Virus record (IMG/VR): IMGVR_UViG_3300038678_000291
Location: 19,018 to 83,017 of that record
Strand: one strand, 5' to 3'
Source: a virus
Length of the DNA stretch: 64,000 nt
Position 1 is the stretch's first letter. Each line of letters begins with the position of its first letter. The notes below the pieces were generated by a model that saw nothing but the letters and a program-made list of their open reading frames with translations, ran no database searches and was not told where the DNA came from. Shown piece by piece: positions 1 to 7,201 of the stretch. The translations under genes were made by a program, and so were the position numbers.

Positions 1-693
1 ATCAAATTCAAGAGAGATTATATCAGGCCATTCAGGGGCATCCTTCACGCTTGCCAAGAGATGCTTGCCCTGACAACTCGTGCGCCAATTGCATTTAGGG
101 CATCGCTTATCTGTGGGCTTAAGCCGATCCGGTTCCTTGCCCACGGTCATCTCATCCCAAAACAAGGTGCAGGCCGAAACAATCTCTTTGATGATTGATT
201 CATCCCTCTCTACATCGGGAGCCAAGAACCCCACATTGTCAGGGCAAAAAACCCCAAAGCCTCCCACTTCAGACCCCCAAATAGCTATCTGGTCTTGTAA
301 TTGCAAAATATAGGCATCGGGGATACCGTTCCGCCTTATTTCGTTGAACATCCGCTCTCCTGGAACTTTTATTTCTAAAGGCACCCTGTCTTTTACGATC
401 ACCGTCAATCTATCCAGGTGACAAAACATTGGGGAGGTTTCCATCCTAATTGTTTCTTTGTGCTCCTCTACCAGCCTTCCTGTCTTATCCGCATATAGAT
501 CGGCCACAATAGGTTCAAAGAAGTTTCCCCGCTCCATTGCCACGGTCGGTATAAGGGCATAATCCGGTGCCACTTGTTTTTTGCGGTAGAACAGCCGCCT
601 CCGGCATCCATAGGGTTCCAGGTTGAATACATCTCCAATCTCAGATGCTCCAATGCCAAGGTGACGCCTAGCAAGTTGTTCTTCTGTTAGCAT
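1..693 (-). CDS. YqaJ-type viral exonuclease/recombinase, C-terminus cut by window
   Basis: The frame is open from an ATG at 693 to the window edge (231 residues seen, no stop). A strong AGGAG sits upstream. The PD-(D/E)XK phage exonuclease pattern is visible: GIGASEIG near residue 13 and an LEPYGCRRRLF block, a GNFFEPIVADLY block with Glu60, Asp94 in LDRL, Glu107-x-Lys109 in LEIK, then YILQLQDQ. These match lambda-exonuclease-like YqaJ proteins, which resect double-stranded ends for single-strand annealing recombination. A C-x2-C-x5-C cluster (198, 201, 207) resembles the Fe-S knuckle of Cas4/AddB-type nucleases; that reading is inference. It is the most distal gene seen of the leftward early operon. 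Confidence 0.88.
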   Translation of the reverse strand, partial: MLTEEQLARRHLGIGASEIGDVFNLEPYGCRRRLFYRKKQVAPDYALIPTVAMERGNFFEPIVADLYADKTGRLVEEHKETIRMETSPMFCHLDRLTVIVKDRVPLEIKVPGERMFNEIRRNGIPDAYILQLQDQIAIWGSEVGGFGVFCPDNVGFLAPDVERDESIIKEIVSACTLFWDEMTVGKEPDRLKPTDKRCPKCNWRTSCQGKHLLASVKDAPEWPDIISLEFD

Positions 694-1448
694 TATTTCT
701 CCTTTCTTGATTGGTGGTAAGTGGTGGCTGGCAGGACTTTCATCTCCCTGCCTGGAACGGTTCCCCGCTACTCGCTTCGCCCCGATCGGAAAAGAAGCTC
801 TTGGTGCATGCCAAAACCGCAGCCACCACATCGTTCACCAGCCCCTCGCCTCGATCCCGGTTGCAGTCGGCGAGCCCACCCTGTGATTCCCCGCTGGCAT
901 AATTAGTTTGTCCCCCGCCCCCCTGGTTCCCTGTATTTCCCCACCCAGAGGATTAGGCCGCCCAATGTCACATCACCTCGGCCAGCGGGGAGCATTAGGT
1001 TCCCTGCGGGCAGCTTGCTCATGTACGCTGCGGATAGCCTCCAGCCTTGACAAGTGGAATGCAAAGGCACTGTCTGGCTATTTTCCCCTATCTGTCCACC
1101 ACTGATACCGCAGGGAATCTTGTCAAAATGTGGATGGGCATGCGCTAGCCTTTGTCAACGCCGTTAACTCTCCCGAAGGATACAAAGGCGGGCCGACGCC
1201 ACCCCAGAACCATGGGCGTACTCAGCATTTCTGCCTATCCGTTTCCCTGTTTAATGTGCGGGCTTACACATATACCCAAGTCGGTATTTGCCCATCCACA
1301 TTGTCAAAGTGCAGTTTGTTTGCCTAGCTCTCCTCTCTCCAGGCTTGGCAGCCCCTAGGTCGTACTCACCACCGCTGCTACCCTTCCATTTCCTGTTTGC
1401 TCTAGCCTTACCACATCCTCAGCTTGGGCAAGCTTCAGTCGTTACTGG
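694..1448 (-). ncRNA. Candidate large structured noncoding RNA (about 700 nt)
   Basis: This is a 755-base interval without a convincing reading frame, inside an otherwise tightly packed leftward operon. It is C-rich on the plus strand (G-rich on the minus strand) and contains long perfect complementary arms: 721-730 with 820-829, 845-850 with 869-874, 889-898 with 981-990, 1000-1009 with 1108-1117 (enclosing 1034-1039 with 1076-1081), 1127-1140 with 1289-1302 (14 bp), 1148-1155 with 1182-1189, and 1272-1276 with 1283-1287. The 1171-1180 segment gives a UUCG-type hairpin on the minus strand. The main stems nest consistently. This is the profile of giant ornate phage RNAs such as GOLLD or ROOL; membership is inferred, not shown. 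The strand is assumed from the flanking genes. Confidence 0.6.
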
Positions 1449-1847
1449 CTATTGCCTGGACTGGTTGCCCGGTGCTGGTGGATGGGTTAGCAAGTGCTCA
1501 TGCTCGTAAATATTGCCAAGTATTTCCCAATCAAGTGTTACGTGCCCTCTAAAATATCGGCTCCATGTTTTTTGACTTGCAAAAGGATAGAAACCTGTCT
1601 TGCCTTTTAGCCAGCTCACTATTTCCGTTTCGCCCCAGTTATTTAAAACAATATCCCCCTCATATATTTCTCGGCCATTCTTGTCTATGAGGCCAGTGTA
1701 TTGCATAAGCTCAACCTTGTCTCCACCGAGGTCATGAAAAATTAGTTCATTTTTGCCTAGCCATTTTCCAATTGTGTGGTTTGATGTAGGGAAAACATCA
1801 AATCTCATTTCTTGTTTATCCCATGCTCTAAACTTAAACTCCCTCAT
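1449..1847 (-). CDS. YopX family protein
   Basis: The 132-residue protein has the family signature: an N-terminal REFKFRAWDKQEMRF block and a central LMQYTGLIDKNGREIYEGDIV block, followed by a small beta-rich C-terminal half. YopX proteins are common in phage early regions of many bacteria; their molecular role is not established. Its ATG overlaps the stop of the upstream gene (ATGA), so translation is probably coupled. The last about 15 residues run into sequence resembling the structured interval that follows. Confidence 0.88.
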   Translation of the reverse strand: MREFKFRAWDKQEMRFDVFPTSNHTIGKWLGKNELIFHDLGGDKVELMQYTGLIDKNGREIYEGDIVLNNWGETEIVSWLKGKTGFYPFASQKTWSRYFRGHVTLDWEILGNIYEHEHLLTHPPAPGNQSRQ

Positions 1848-2437
1848 GATTCTTCTCCATGTTCGGCTCTCTCTTTGTATAACTCAATAATTTGCTTTCT
1901 CACCTTAAGGTTTTGGGGGCGTGCTCCCTCTAACCAGCCCCTCACTCCCATTTCAGACACTCCCGTCTCTATGGCAAGTTCTCTCAATGTCATCCGGTTG
2001 GGAGTTGTTGGGTTAGTAATGAGAACTACCATTTCTTTCATTGTCATTACGGTTAAATTCTTATCAATCCCGCATCTGGGGTGGTTCTTTTCTGATAATA
2101 AATGGGTTTGGGGTTTGTGGGCAAGCCGCCTAAAATATTCACATCGCACGTCTCTGCTGTTTTTGTATTCGCTCCCGTCAGGATTTACGACCTTGAATTT
2201 AATGTCAGGGCGTATTTTCCTCAACAGCTTTATTTTCTTAATGCTTTGATGATATGCCTGTCTGTTGGCACTTACCTCGTAATATGTATCGTTGCTAGGG
2301 CAATAAAAATCTGGTTTATAGGTTTGATTGCCTCCCCTTTTGGGGCAGGGAGTATCTAACTGGAGCACTGGCTCGTAGATGTAGGTTTTGCCCTGAGCGG
2401 TTAGAAAATCTGCGAATTGTTGTTCAGATGGATACAT
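1844..2437 (-). CDS. PD-(D/E)XK-like nuclease with C-terminal HTH
   Basis: The 197-residue protein appears to have two parts. The N-terminal half carries YKPDFYCPSNDTYYEV near residues 40-55, a D...ExK-like arrangement seen in small endonuclease-fold proteins that recognise a linear substrate. The C-terminal part (about 145-185) reads MTLRELAIETGVSEMGVRGWLEG, a helix-turn-helix. A DNA-binding nuclease or regulator is the best guess. The catalytic lysine is not obvious, so enzymatic activity is uncertain. It overlaps the preceding ribbon-helix-helix gene by 14 bases and the following YopX gene by 4. Confidence 0.55.
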   Translation of the reverse strand: MYPSEQQFADFLTAQGKTYIYEPVLQLDTPCPKRGGNQTYKPDFYCPSNDTYYEVSANRQAYHQSIKKIKLLRKIRPDIKFKVVNPDGSEYKNSRDVRCEYFRRLAHKPQTHLLSEKNHPRCGIDKNLTVMTMKEMVVLITNPTTPNRMTLRELAIETGVSEMGVRGWLEGARPQNLKVRKQIIELYKERAEHGEES

Positions 2438-2579
2438 TTTCTTTTTTTTTGCTCTTTTTTGTTTTTTCCTTGATTAGCTCAACAAGCAGGTCTTGCAAGC
2501 TCTTCCCTTCTAATGCAGCAATTGCCTTAATTTCTCTGTGGACTTGCTCATTAAGGTCTCTTAAGTTTATATTGGCCAT
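2424..2579 (-). CDS. Small ribbon-helix-helix (Arc/CopG-like) protein
   Basis: The 51-residue frame starts at the ATG at 2579, which is preceded by AGGAGATTAAAC; a longer upstream start lacks a ribosome site. The sequence NINLRDLNEQVHREIKAIAALEGKSL is a typical beta-strand plus two-helix RHH fold, with a lysine-rich tail. It probably binds DNA as a dimer, either as an autoregulator or as an orphan antitoxin-like repressor. No toxin partner is visible beside it. Confidence 0.7.
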   Translation of the reverse strand: MANINLRDLNEQVHREIKAIAALEGKSLQDLLVELIKEKTKKSKKKENVSI

Positions 2580-2712
2580 GTTTAATCTCCTTGTGTGTTG
2601 AGTTAGTATATTGTGTTTGCATTGTAGCACAAGATACAAAAGATTGTCAAGAGAAATCGCATCCTAAACCCAACTTTTCCCAATAAATTACAAACCATAA
2701 TTATATTCTCGG

Positions 2713-3306
2713 CTATGGGTTCACTTTATGGGTTAATCCACCACAGAGAATATCTACAAACCAGAATTTATCCACCTTGCGAATATCTATTAAGCCTATA
2801 TTCTCCTTGATAAAATTCTGTATATTCTTCTCTTTTATCCACCACATGTCTCCGCCTTGTTTTTCCGTTCTTAATGTCCCCCTCTTTTTCGCTTTCAAAT
2901 AGCCCAGGTTTATCCATCTGGTAATGGTTTTCACATCACATCCAAAACATTCTGCAAGTTGACGGGCTGTGTATCCGGAAAGGTTTTTTAATAGCCTGAG
3001 CCTTCTCCGTTTTAAATGGATTCCGGTAAAACTTCTGGTAAATCCCCTTTTCTTGAGATGTTTTCGTATTATTTGAAGGGATTTATGTGCATTTTTCGTT
3101 AAAATCTCTATTTCTTTTGATGACCACCGAGATTCTTTTATTTTAGGCTCATATGCGTTAATTTCTCTGGCTCTCCGTGAGATCGTATAGCTTGGCATGC
3201 CAAGCCTCTGGGCAAGTTCGGTTACCTCACTGTTCCCGGTTTTATGGCGATAAACCCTCCTGATCCTTTCGTCAATTTCGGGGGTAAAAAAATATTTGCG
3301 GCGCAT
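2713..3306 (-). CDS. Multi-HTH DNA-binding protein (Myb/homeodomain-like plus excisionase-like)
   Basis: The 197-residue basic protein contains three apparent DNA-binding units: an N-terminal EIDERIRR...LAQRLGMPSYTISRRARE helix-turn-helix, a central RWSSKEIEILTK Myb/SANT-like segment, and TARQLAECFGCDVKTITRWINLGYLKAKK, which resembles MerR/excisionase winged helices. It is likely a transcription factor of the early region. No enzyme motif is visible. Its closest named relative was not identified. Confidence 0.6.
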   Translation of the reverse strand: MRRKYFFTPEIDERIRRVYRHKTGNSEVTELAQRLGMPSYTISRRAREINAYEPKIKESRWSSKEIEILTKNAHKSLQIIRKHLKKRGFTRSFTGIHLKRRRLRLLKNLSGYTARQLAECFGCDVKTITRWINLGYLKAKKRGTLRTEKQGGDMWWIKEKNIQNFIKENIGLIDIRKVDKFWFVDILCGGLTHKVNP

Positions 3307-3308
3307 CT

Positions 3309-3461
3309 TTAACCATGAGTCCTTTTTGTTTTAAGCCTTCTCACCAAAAAAGGACAGTTTGGGTTTTTAGGGATACAGTATCTAAGATATTTCCATTTGG
3401 GAATTAGCTTGGGCTTTCGCTTGCTGTTTTTCCGGCAATAATAGTTGAGCAGGATTTTCAT
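3309..3461 (-). CDS. Small basic cysteine-containing protein, unrecognised
   Basis: This 50-residue frame fills the gap between two clearer genes and ends two bases before the HTH gene begins. The product is very basic, with cysteines in YYCRKN, RYCIPK and NCPFL. There is no good Shine-Dalgarno sequence, so expression would rely on coupling. It may be a genuine small early protein or a chance frame. Confidence 0.4.
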   Translation of the reverse strand: MKILLNYYCRKNSKRKPKLIPKWKYLRYCIPKNPNCPFLVRRLKTKRTHG

Positions 3462-3471
3462 GGCCAATCTA

Positions 3472-3678
3472 CTAATTCAAACTCCCAGTCAAACTCTTGT
3501 GTTTCTTGGCCGGCGGCGGCTTAGCATCCAACAGGCCTGCCAACATCTTGTGTTGGGCGGCCAGCGTATCTCTCAAGGAAACGGCTTTTCTTACATCTTC
3601 GTTAGCTTGCCGCATATCTGCTTCATAGGCTGCCAGTAATTTTTCTATCTTAATGCGTTCCGCGCTCTTTTTGCTCAT
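3472..3678 (-). CDS. Small coiled-coil protein, unrecognised
   Basis: The 68-residue product has a charged helical body (residues 5-50) with heptad-like spacing of Leu, Ala and Met, then a PPPAKKHK basic tail. AGGAGAG precedes the ATG. No family was recognised. It is one of a run of closely spaced small leftward genes. Confidence 0.6.
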   Translation of the reverse strand: MSKKSAERIKIEKLLAAYEADMRQANEDVRKAVSLRDTLAAQHKMLAGLLDAKPPPAKKHKSLTGSLN

Positions 3679-3687
3679 GACTCTCTC

Positions 3688-3888
3688 CTAAATTGGTTGG
3701 ATTGAATCCAGCAATAGCTTATAATACCAAGAATGTTCCCCTGTTTTACTGCCATCGCTTTTGCGATATTTAATTCCACCTTCGCTAATCCAGTATAATT
3801 GAGTTTCTCTTAATTTGGCTGTGTAGCCACTTTCGCCATGTCCCCTTGATTGTTCGATCCCAGTATGCGTAAACTTAGGATTGCCCAT
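3688..3888 (-). CDS. Hypothetical small protein
   Basis: The 66-residue protein is rich in Gly, Ser and aromatic residues, with an LYWISEGGIKYRKSDGS segment suggesting a short beta fold. AAGGAGATG lies upstream of the ATG. No function was recognised. Neighbour spacing (10-30 bases) fits a member of the early operon. Confidence 0.6.
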   Translation of the reverse strand: MGNPKFTHTGIEQSRGHGESGYTAKLRETQLYWISEGGIKYRKSDGSKTGEHSWYYKLLLDSIQPI

Positions 3889-3917
3889 GATTATTTCATC
3901 TCCTTAAGTTTATCCGG

Positions 3918-4163
3918 CTACCCTGACAATTCAAAGCTCCCATCAAACCCAATGCCGCGGTAATCAACAGCATGTTTTACGGCTATCGGTTCCTGCCCAA
4001 AACCAATATAGACAGAATTTCCACAAGAGGGACACTCCCACTCATCTGCCATAACTTTGTAGTAGGGCTTCCCCTCGTTCAATGCCTGCAAAACCACTCC
4101 GTTCTTTTTAGGGCGCATTTTTACCATGCAGCAACCACAGACCACTTTAGGTATTTCTGGCAT
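3918..4163 (-). CDS. Zinc-ribbon small protein
   Basis: The 81-residue protein has a CGCC cluster near residue 9 and CPSCG near residue 44, a spacing compatible with a four-cysteine zinc ribbon. The sequence between the clusters (KPYYKVMADEWE) resembles zinc-ribbon strands. GAGGGAG precedes the ATG. It may bind nucleic acid or protein; the function is unknown. Confidence 0.65.
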   Translation of the reverse strand: MPEIPKVVCGCCMVKMRPKKNGVVLQALNEGKPYYKVMADEWECPSCGNSVYIGFGQEPIAVKHAVDYRGIGFDGSFELSG

Positions 4164-4409
4164 TTAACTCCCTCCTCTCTGTTTAAATCGTTCCTTTTTA
4201 AATTTTGATAGTTCATTAAGAAATCTTCTTATGGTATGCTCTTCGCTTATAATTATATCTTCATCGTCAAGGCTATCGGCTTCTCCTGTGATACAAGGAG
4301 CACACCCAACCCACCCAACAGCTAGTGATAATAAATAGCTTGCAGGGTTATCGCAGTTATCGCAGAGAACTAAAAAAGTATCTATTCTTAACCCTTTTTT
4401 GTTTGCCAT
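4164..4409 (-). CDS. Small zinc-binding protein
   Basis: The ATG at 4409 (MANKKGLRID) was chosen because GGAG lies just upstream; an ATG further out has none. Cysteine pairs CDNCD near residue 17 and CAPC near residue 37 could bind one zinc. The C-terminal third is a charged helix ending in a Lys/Arg-rich tail. It ends exactly where the next gene begins. No family was recognised. Confidence 0.6.
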   Translation of the reverse strand: MANKKGLRIDTFLVLCDNCDNPASYLLSLAVGWVGCAPCITGEADSLDDEDIIISEEHTIRRFLNELSKFKKERFKQRGGS

Positions 4410-4426
4410 TGTTGTTCTCCGTGTTT

Positions 4427-4615
4427 TCACAATTCAACAGACAAGTGCTCAATAAACCATGTCCGCATAGATGATAAATCGTTTGCCAGGCCGAATAATT
4501 CTCTCCTGTCAAAACCGTCCTTCGCCAAGATTCCCTCACGCAGGCAGATTATCCTTTGTAAGTCTATCTCGGTAGCCAGCCTCACCGCTTTATCCTTGTC
4601 CCGGCTTCTATCCAC
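4427..4615 (-). CDS. Hypothetical small helical protein
   Basis: The 62-residue protein is predicted to be mostly helical (RLATEIDLQRIICLREGILAK). GAGGGG upstream of the ATG supports the start. No family was recognised. A second frame in this interval (4357-4539) is rejected because it has no ribosome site and covers the start of the neighbouring gene. Confidence 0.55.
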   Translation of the reverse strand: MDRSRDKDKAVRLATEIDLQRIICLREGILAKDGFDRRELFGLANDLSSMRTWFIEHLSVEL

Positions 4616-4651
4616 AACCCACCCCTCCTGTATAATACATAGTACGCCTAA

Positions 4652-4936
4652 TTAAGCCTCCTCTTTATATTCAGCATCTTCAAGCATCTGGTCAACGGTA
4701 TAGTGGTTTGGGTATTTGGCCTCATATTCATCTGCTGTAAGGGCTTTGGGCACTGTCAATGCCTCAACTAGGATCATCAACTCCATCCGGTTTAGCCTTT
4801 TGATGGGGGTGAGCCTGAATTTTTCTCCGGCCTCACTGCAAAGCTGATCGAACCGTTCATACATCTTGGCGCTACCACCAAACCGATCACAAAGTAAATC
4901 AAAAAACTGGTTGAAAATTACCTCTTTGCTGTCCAC
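4652..4936 (-). CDS. Hypothetical acidic protein
   Basis: The 94-residue helical acidic protein has no recognised motif. It overlaps the upstream gene by 19 bases, and its ATG sits after AAAGGAG within that gene, so the two are probably translated as a pair. Confidence 0.6.
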   Translation of the reverse strand: MDSKEVIFNQFFDLLCDRFGGSAKMYERFDQLCSEAGEKFRLTPIKRLNRMELMILVEALTVPKALTADEYEAKYPNHYTVDQMLEDAEYKEEA

Positions 4937-5148
4937 TGTTTTTTCTCCTTTGCAAATTTCAGCATTTCCTGTAAGGTTTCGCTTAAAGTGTTTGTGTTGA
5001 ATCGCTTGGTCTCATAGCTGTTTCGGTGTATCCAGCCCGTATACCATGTTTCGCCTCTACTTGTAGTGGTTTGGCCAATATCCCAGATATGGAACTTCCC
5101 CTGTTTGCACAAACGCTGGAGTTCTTTAATTGATTGGAGTATCGTCAC
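4918..5148 (-). CDS. Hypothetical small protein
   Basis: The 76-residue protein has an N-terminal amphipathic helix (ILQSIKELQRLCKQGKF), then a beta-rich segment with GETWYTGWIHRN, and a final helix. AGGGG precedes the ATG. No function was recognised. It overlaps the next gene, consistent with operon packing. Confidence 0.6.
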   Translation of the reverse strand: MTILQSIKELQRLCKQGKFHIWDIGQTTTSRGETWYTGWIHRNSYETKRFNTNTLSETLQEMLKFAKEKKQWTAKR

Positions 5149-5160
5149 TGTTCCCCTCCT

Positions 5161-5466
5161 TTACAATTCTGTGTCTATGCTGATTATTTCCCAGTTCCCA
5201 CGCCTTGTCCATCCCTCCCAGCCCAGGGTAGCCTCCGCCCGGCCTGAAGGTGTATGAGCAGGATCGTTGTCGTCTGGATGCCGTTTATACTCCCCGCAGA
5301 TAATTACTCTAAACGCCCCCTTGCATATATCTATCACGGCCTGATTCAAGCTTATGCGGTCTGGATAGAAACCCCCTTCCTTTTGCAAATCCCAATGTGC
5401 CTGGTTGGGATAGACATTAAGTTTCCATTGCTCTACAAATCGGTTTGCTCTGTCTTGGGCATCCAC
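5161..5466 (-). CDS. Hypothetical protein
   Basis: The 101-residue protein has an N-terminal helix, then a mixed alpha/beta region (DRISLNQAVIDICKGAFRVIICGEY) and a Gly/Trp-rich C-terminus. AAGGGGAGG lies upstream of the ATG. No family was recognised; phage early accessory function is inferred only from position. Confidence 0.6.
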   Translation of the reverse strand: MDAQDRANRFVEQWKLNVYPNQAHWDLQKEGGFYPDRISLNQAVIDICKGAFRVIICGEYKRHPDDNDPAHTPSGRAEATLGWEGWTRRGNWEIISIDTEL

Positions 5467-5480
5467 GAGGCTACCTCCCC

Positions 5481-5690
5481 TTAAGAGAAAATCCAGGAAC
5501 TTAGATAATAAAACGCAATCACAACAGAAACAAATGAAGCAATTATGATAATACCTAGCCTCTCTTGGTTTTTCTTTAATATCCCATAATCATATTTATT
5601 ATCTGGCAGACTATTACACCAGATTATCCCTACCCGGAACACTAAAAATGAAATAAAAAACCACAATACAGTTGCTTTTAAGTCATTCAT
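5481..5690 (-). CDS. Small two-helix membrane protein
   Basis: The ATG at 5690 was preferred over a longer frame because the longer version would read through the repeated intercistronic element. The 69-residue product has two hydrophobic segments (ATVLWFFISFLVFRVGIIW and IIIIASFVSVVIAFYYL) separated by a polar loop, so it probably sits in the inner membrane. The role is unknown; superinfection exclusion or holin-like functions are possible but unsupported. Confidence 0.6.
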   Translation of the reverse strand: MNDLKATVLWFFISFLVFRVGIIWCNSLPDNKYDYGILKKNQERLGIIIIASFVSVVIAFYYLSSWIFS

Positions 5691-5702
5691 TGCTCTGCCT
5701 TT

Positions 5703-5763
5703 CATGTTAAGGTTAACTGCCTGGCCCAACCTACCACAAGGCGATAAGCTGGATAGAAAGTTA
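5703..5763 (-). repeat. Intercistronic hairpin repeat, copy 1
   Basis: This is the first of three related spacers. On the minus strand each has an arm-loop-arm hairpin followed by GGTTAACC or GTTAACCTTAAC and then ATG. Here the arms are diverged from copies 2 and 3 but still pair (CCAGCTTATC against GTGGTAGGTTGG), which looks like compensatory change. The stop codon of the upstream gene lies at its far edge. Confidence 0.5.
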
Positions 5764-5970
5764 AACATGGATAACCTTAATGTCATTGTTAAAGGCATTG
5801 GCCTTGTGTAATTCACTTATCCAGCCAGAGGGATACTTATGCTCAACTCCTTCGCTGGTAACTAAGTAATAATGCTTCCCATTTTGATATACCTTGCTGC
5901 CCCGGTCTATCTTAATCAGCTTCCCCTGAACTACTATCTTCGCTATACGCTTGAGTAATTTTTTTTGCAT
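5761..5970 (-). CDS. Hypothetical small basic protein
   Basis: The start at 5970 (MQKKLLKRIAK) is preceded by GGGGGG. The 69-residue product has a basic N-terminal helix and a beta-rich body (KVYQNGKHYYLVTSEGVEHKYPSG). No family was recognised. It is flanked on both sides by the intercistronic hairpin repeat. Confidence 0.6.
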   Translation of the reverse strand: MQKKLLKRIAKIVVQGKLIKIDRGSKVYQNGKHYYLVTSEGVEHKYPSGWISELHKANAFNNDIKVIHV

Positions 5971-5982
5971 GATACTGCCCCC

Positions 5983-6041
5983 CATGTTAAGGTTAACCGC
6001 CTATCCCAACCCACCCGGTGGATGGGCTGAAGAGGGAGTTA
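5983..6041 (-). repeat. Intercistronic hairpin repeat, copy 2
   Basis: This copy closely matches copy 3. On the minus strand the arms CAGCCCA and TGGGTTG flank a short CACC/GGGTG apex, followed by GGCGGTTAACCTTAAC and the ATG of the next frame. The upstream gene's TAA lies at its far edge (6039-6041). Confidence 0.55.
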
Positions 6042-6266
6042 AGCTTCTTGAAATTGGTTGCAGTTTCCCTCTTTATTACAATCCCTGCAGACGCTAAACC
6101 CCTGATTGGCATAAACCCCCACGCCCAAAGCGTTTTTTTTGTAACTTTGCGTAATTCCCGTAACGGGATTGGTTTTTTTAGGTAATGGATTTGCCTCGCA
6201 AAGCTGGGTATACCACATACCTTCTCGTGTTCCCCTAAAGTTCCTACATAAGCAACAAATCGTCAT
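6039..6266 (-). CDS. Small zinc-binding protein
   Basis: The 75-residue protein has CCLC near residue 4, a lone Cys near residue 23, and CRDCNKEGNC near residues 60-69, suggesting one zinc site. AAGGAGGGAAGG lies just upstream. No family was recognised. Its leader carries a fragment of the tail of the 53-residue gene found at 7832-7993, left by a duplication. Confidence 0.65.
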   Translation of the reverse strand: MTICCLCRNFRGTREGMWYTQLCEANPLPKKTNPVTGITQSYKKNALGVGVYANQGFSVCRDCNKEGNCNQFQEA

Positions 6267-6317
6267 TTTCCTTCCCTCCTTGTTAAGGCATTCCCAAGTA
6301 TTTCTTGGCCTGACATC

Positions 6318-6599
6318 TTAATCCTCATCATCAACAAAATAAAATCCTGAATTCTCCAATGCGGCACGGTATATCGAAGCCACATAATTACACTCAAAGT
6401 TTCCTGCGTCACCAAACCATTTGTCGTGTTTGGAGCTATAGCGTGCAGATACAATTTGGTTGTTGCCAAACATATCGTGCCTGCTTGCAATATTGGCGGC
6501 AAAAGCAATTCGTTCCCTGTATCCAGCCCTGTTGTTAATCTGCCGGAGGTGGATAGTTTTTCCGGTCTCTCCCTTGTGGCCTTTGTGGATGATTTTCAT
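6318..6599 (-). CDS. Unrecognised 93-residue protein, duplicated copy A
   Basis: Identical in every base to the gene at 8014-8295. The 93-residue product is basic at the N terminus (KIIHKGHKGETGKTIHLRQ) and mixed alpha/beta, ending in FYFVDDED. No family was recognised. The frame was chosen over an overlapping one (6263-6508) because it is conserved in both copies up to the stop, where identity ends. After the stop, only the last 10 codons of the partner gene (LGMP end) survive. Confidence 0.75.
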   Translation of the reverse strand: MKIIHKGHKGETGKTIHLRQINNRAGYRERIAFAANIASRHDMFGNNQIVSARYSSKHDKWFGDAGNFECNYVASIYRAALENSGFYFVDDED

Positions 6600-6607
6600 G
6601 GTTGGTT
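6318..6607 (-). repeat. 290-bp perfect direct repeat, copy A
   Basis: Bases 6318-6607 are identical to 8014-8303, with divergence immediately outside at both ends. The unit is one complete gene plus 8 bases of leader. Perfect identity implies a recent duplication or active gene conversion. Confidence 0.93.
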
Positions 6608-6610
6608 CTT

Positions 6611-6670
6611 TTTTAAGGTTAACCGCCTATCTCAACCCACCCCGGCGGATGGGTTGAGGAGGAAGTTAAG
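6611..6670 (-). repeat. Intercistronic hairpin repeat, copy 3
   Basis: The strongest copy. On the minus strand CTCAACCCA pairs with TGGGTTGAG across a 10-base apex (plus-strand 6631-6658), followed by GGCGGTTAACCTTAA and the leader of the duplicated gene. Shared sequence with copy 2 covers nearly the whole spacer. Confidence 0.6.
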
Positions 6671-6674
6671 AGCT

Positions 6675-6860
6675 TTACCCGTAAATTGTCAGGGTGATGC
6701 CTGCTGCTAGGTTGAATAGACTCTCAGACATACAGCTGCTTCTGAATGTGCTATTAGCACCATAAAAGAAGCTCGTTACCTTGTACCCTAGGTGTCCTGA
6801 TGTCAACCAAATGCAACGGTATTCCTTATAGTCTTGATATTTAATTGCGTCCATTTCCAT
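6675..6860 (-). CDS. Hypothetical small protein
   Basis: The start at 6860 was chosen because GGAGG lies eight bases upstream. The 61-residue product contains YRCIWLTSGHLGYKVTSFFYG and resembles a compact beta protein. No family was recognised. Confidence 0.55.
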   Translation of the reverse strand: MEMDAIKYQDYKEYRCIWLTSGHLGYKVTSFFYGANSTFRSSCMSESLFNLAAGITLTIYG

Positions 6861-6883
6861 CTTCCTGTCCTCCATGTTTAAGG

Positions 6884-7105
6884 TTAATTGTTGATTCTAT
6901 CTATCAATTTCTTAATTCGCTTCGCTTTAGCCTGGGCATCGGCGGCTAGTGTTTGTAATTCTTGTTCTACACGATAAGCTATATTGAGTAATCTGGCTTG
7001 GCCTTCAAAACCGAATTCCCCATTTGATTCATAATAATTCGGGTCCCATTCAATCCCTTCGCCAAATAGTTCCGCTAGTCTGTCGGCCTTTTGCTGATCG
7101 TTCAT
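6884..7105 (-). CDS. Hypothetical acidic helical protein
   Basis: The start at 7105 is preceded by GGAGGGC. The 73-residue product has an acidic N-terminal half and a long C-terminal helix (YRVEQELQTLAADAQAKAKRIKKLIDRI) likely to form a coiled coil. No family was recognised. Confidence 0.6.
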   Translation of the reverse strand: MNDQQKADRLAELFGEGIEWDPNYYESNGEFGFEGQARLLNIAYRVEQELQTLAADAQAKAKRIKKLIDRINN

Positions 7106-7201
7106 TTTGCTGCCCTCCGTGTTTAGGTTGTTTCGCAAACCGTAACACTGATTGTCCCGCTTTTTGTCCTGCTTCCTAGTGGAAATAGTTGCTGGCCGTA
7201 A

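Noticed and set aside
694-1448. Several short frames of 60-70 codons on both strands
   Set aside because: No ribosome sites or coherent composition; the interval is better explained by extensive base pairing.
6263-6508. Overlapping minus-strand frame with the start MLLPPILQAG
   Set aside because: It ends differently in the two copies of the repeat, whereas the 93-residue frame is conserved through its stop.
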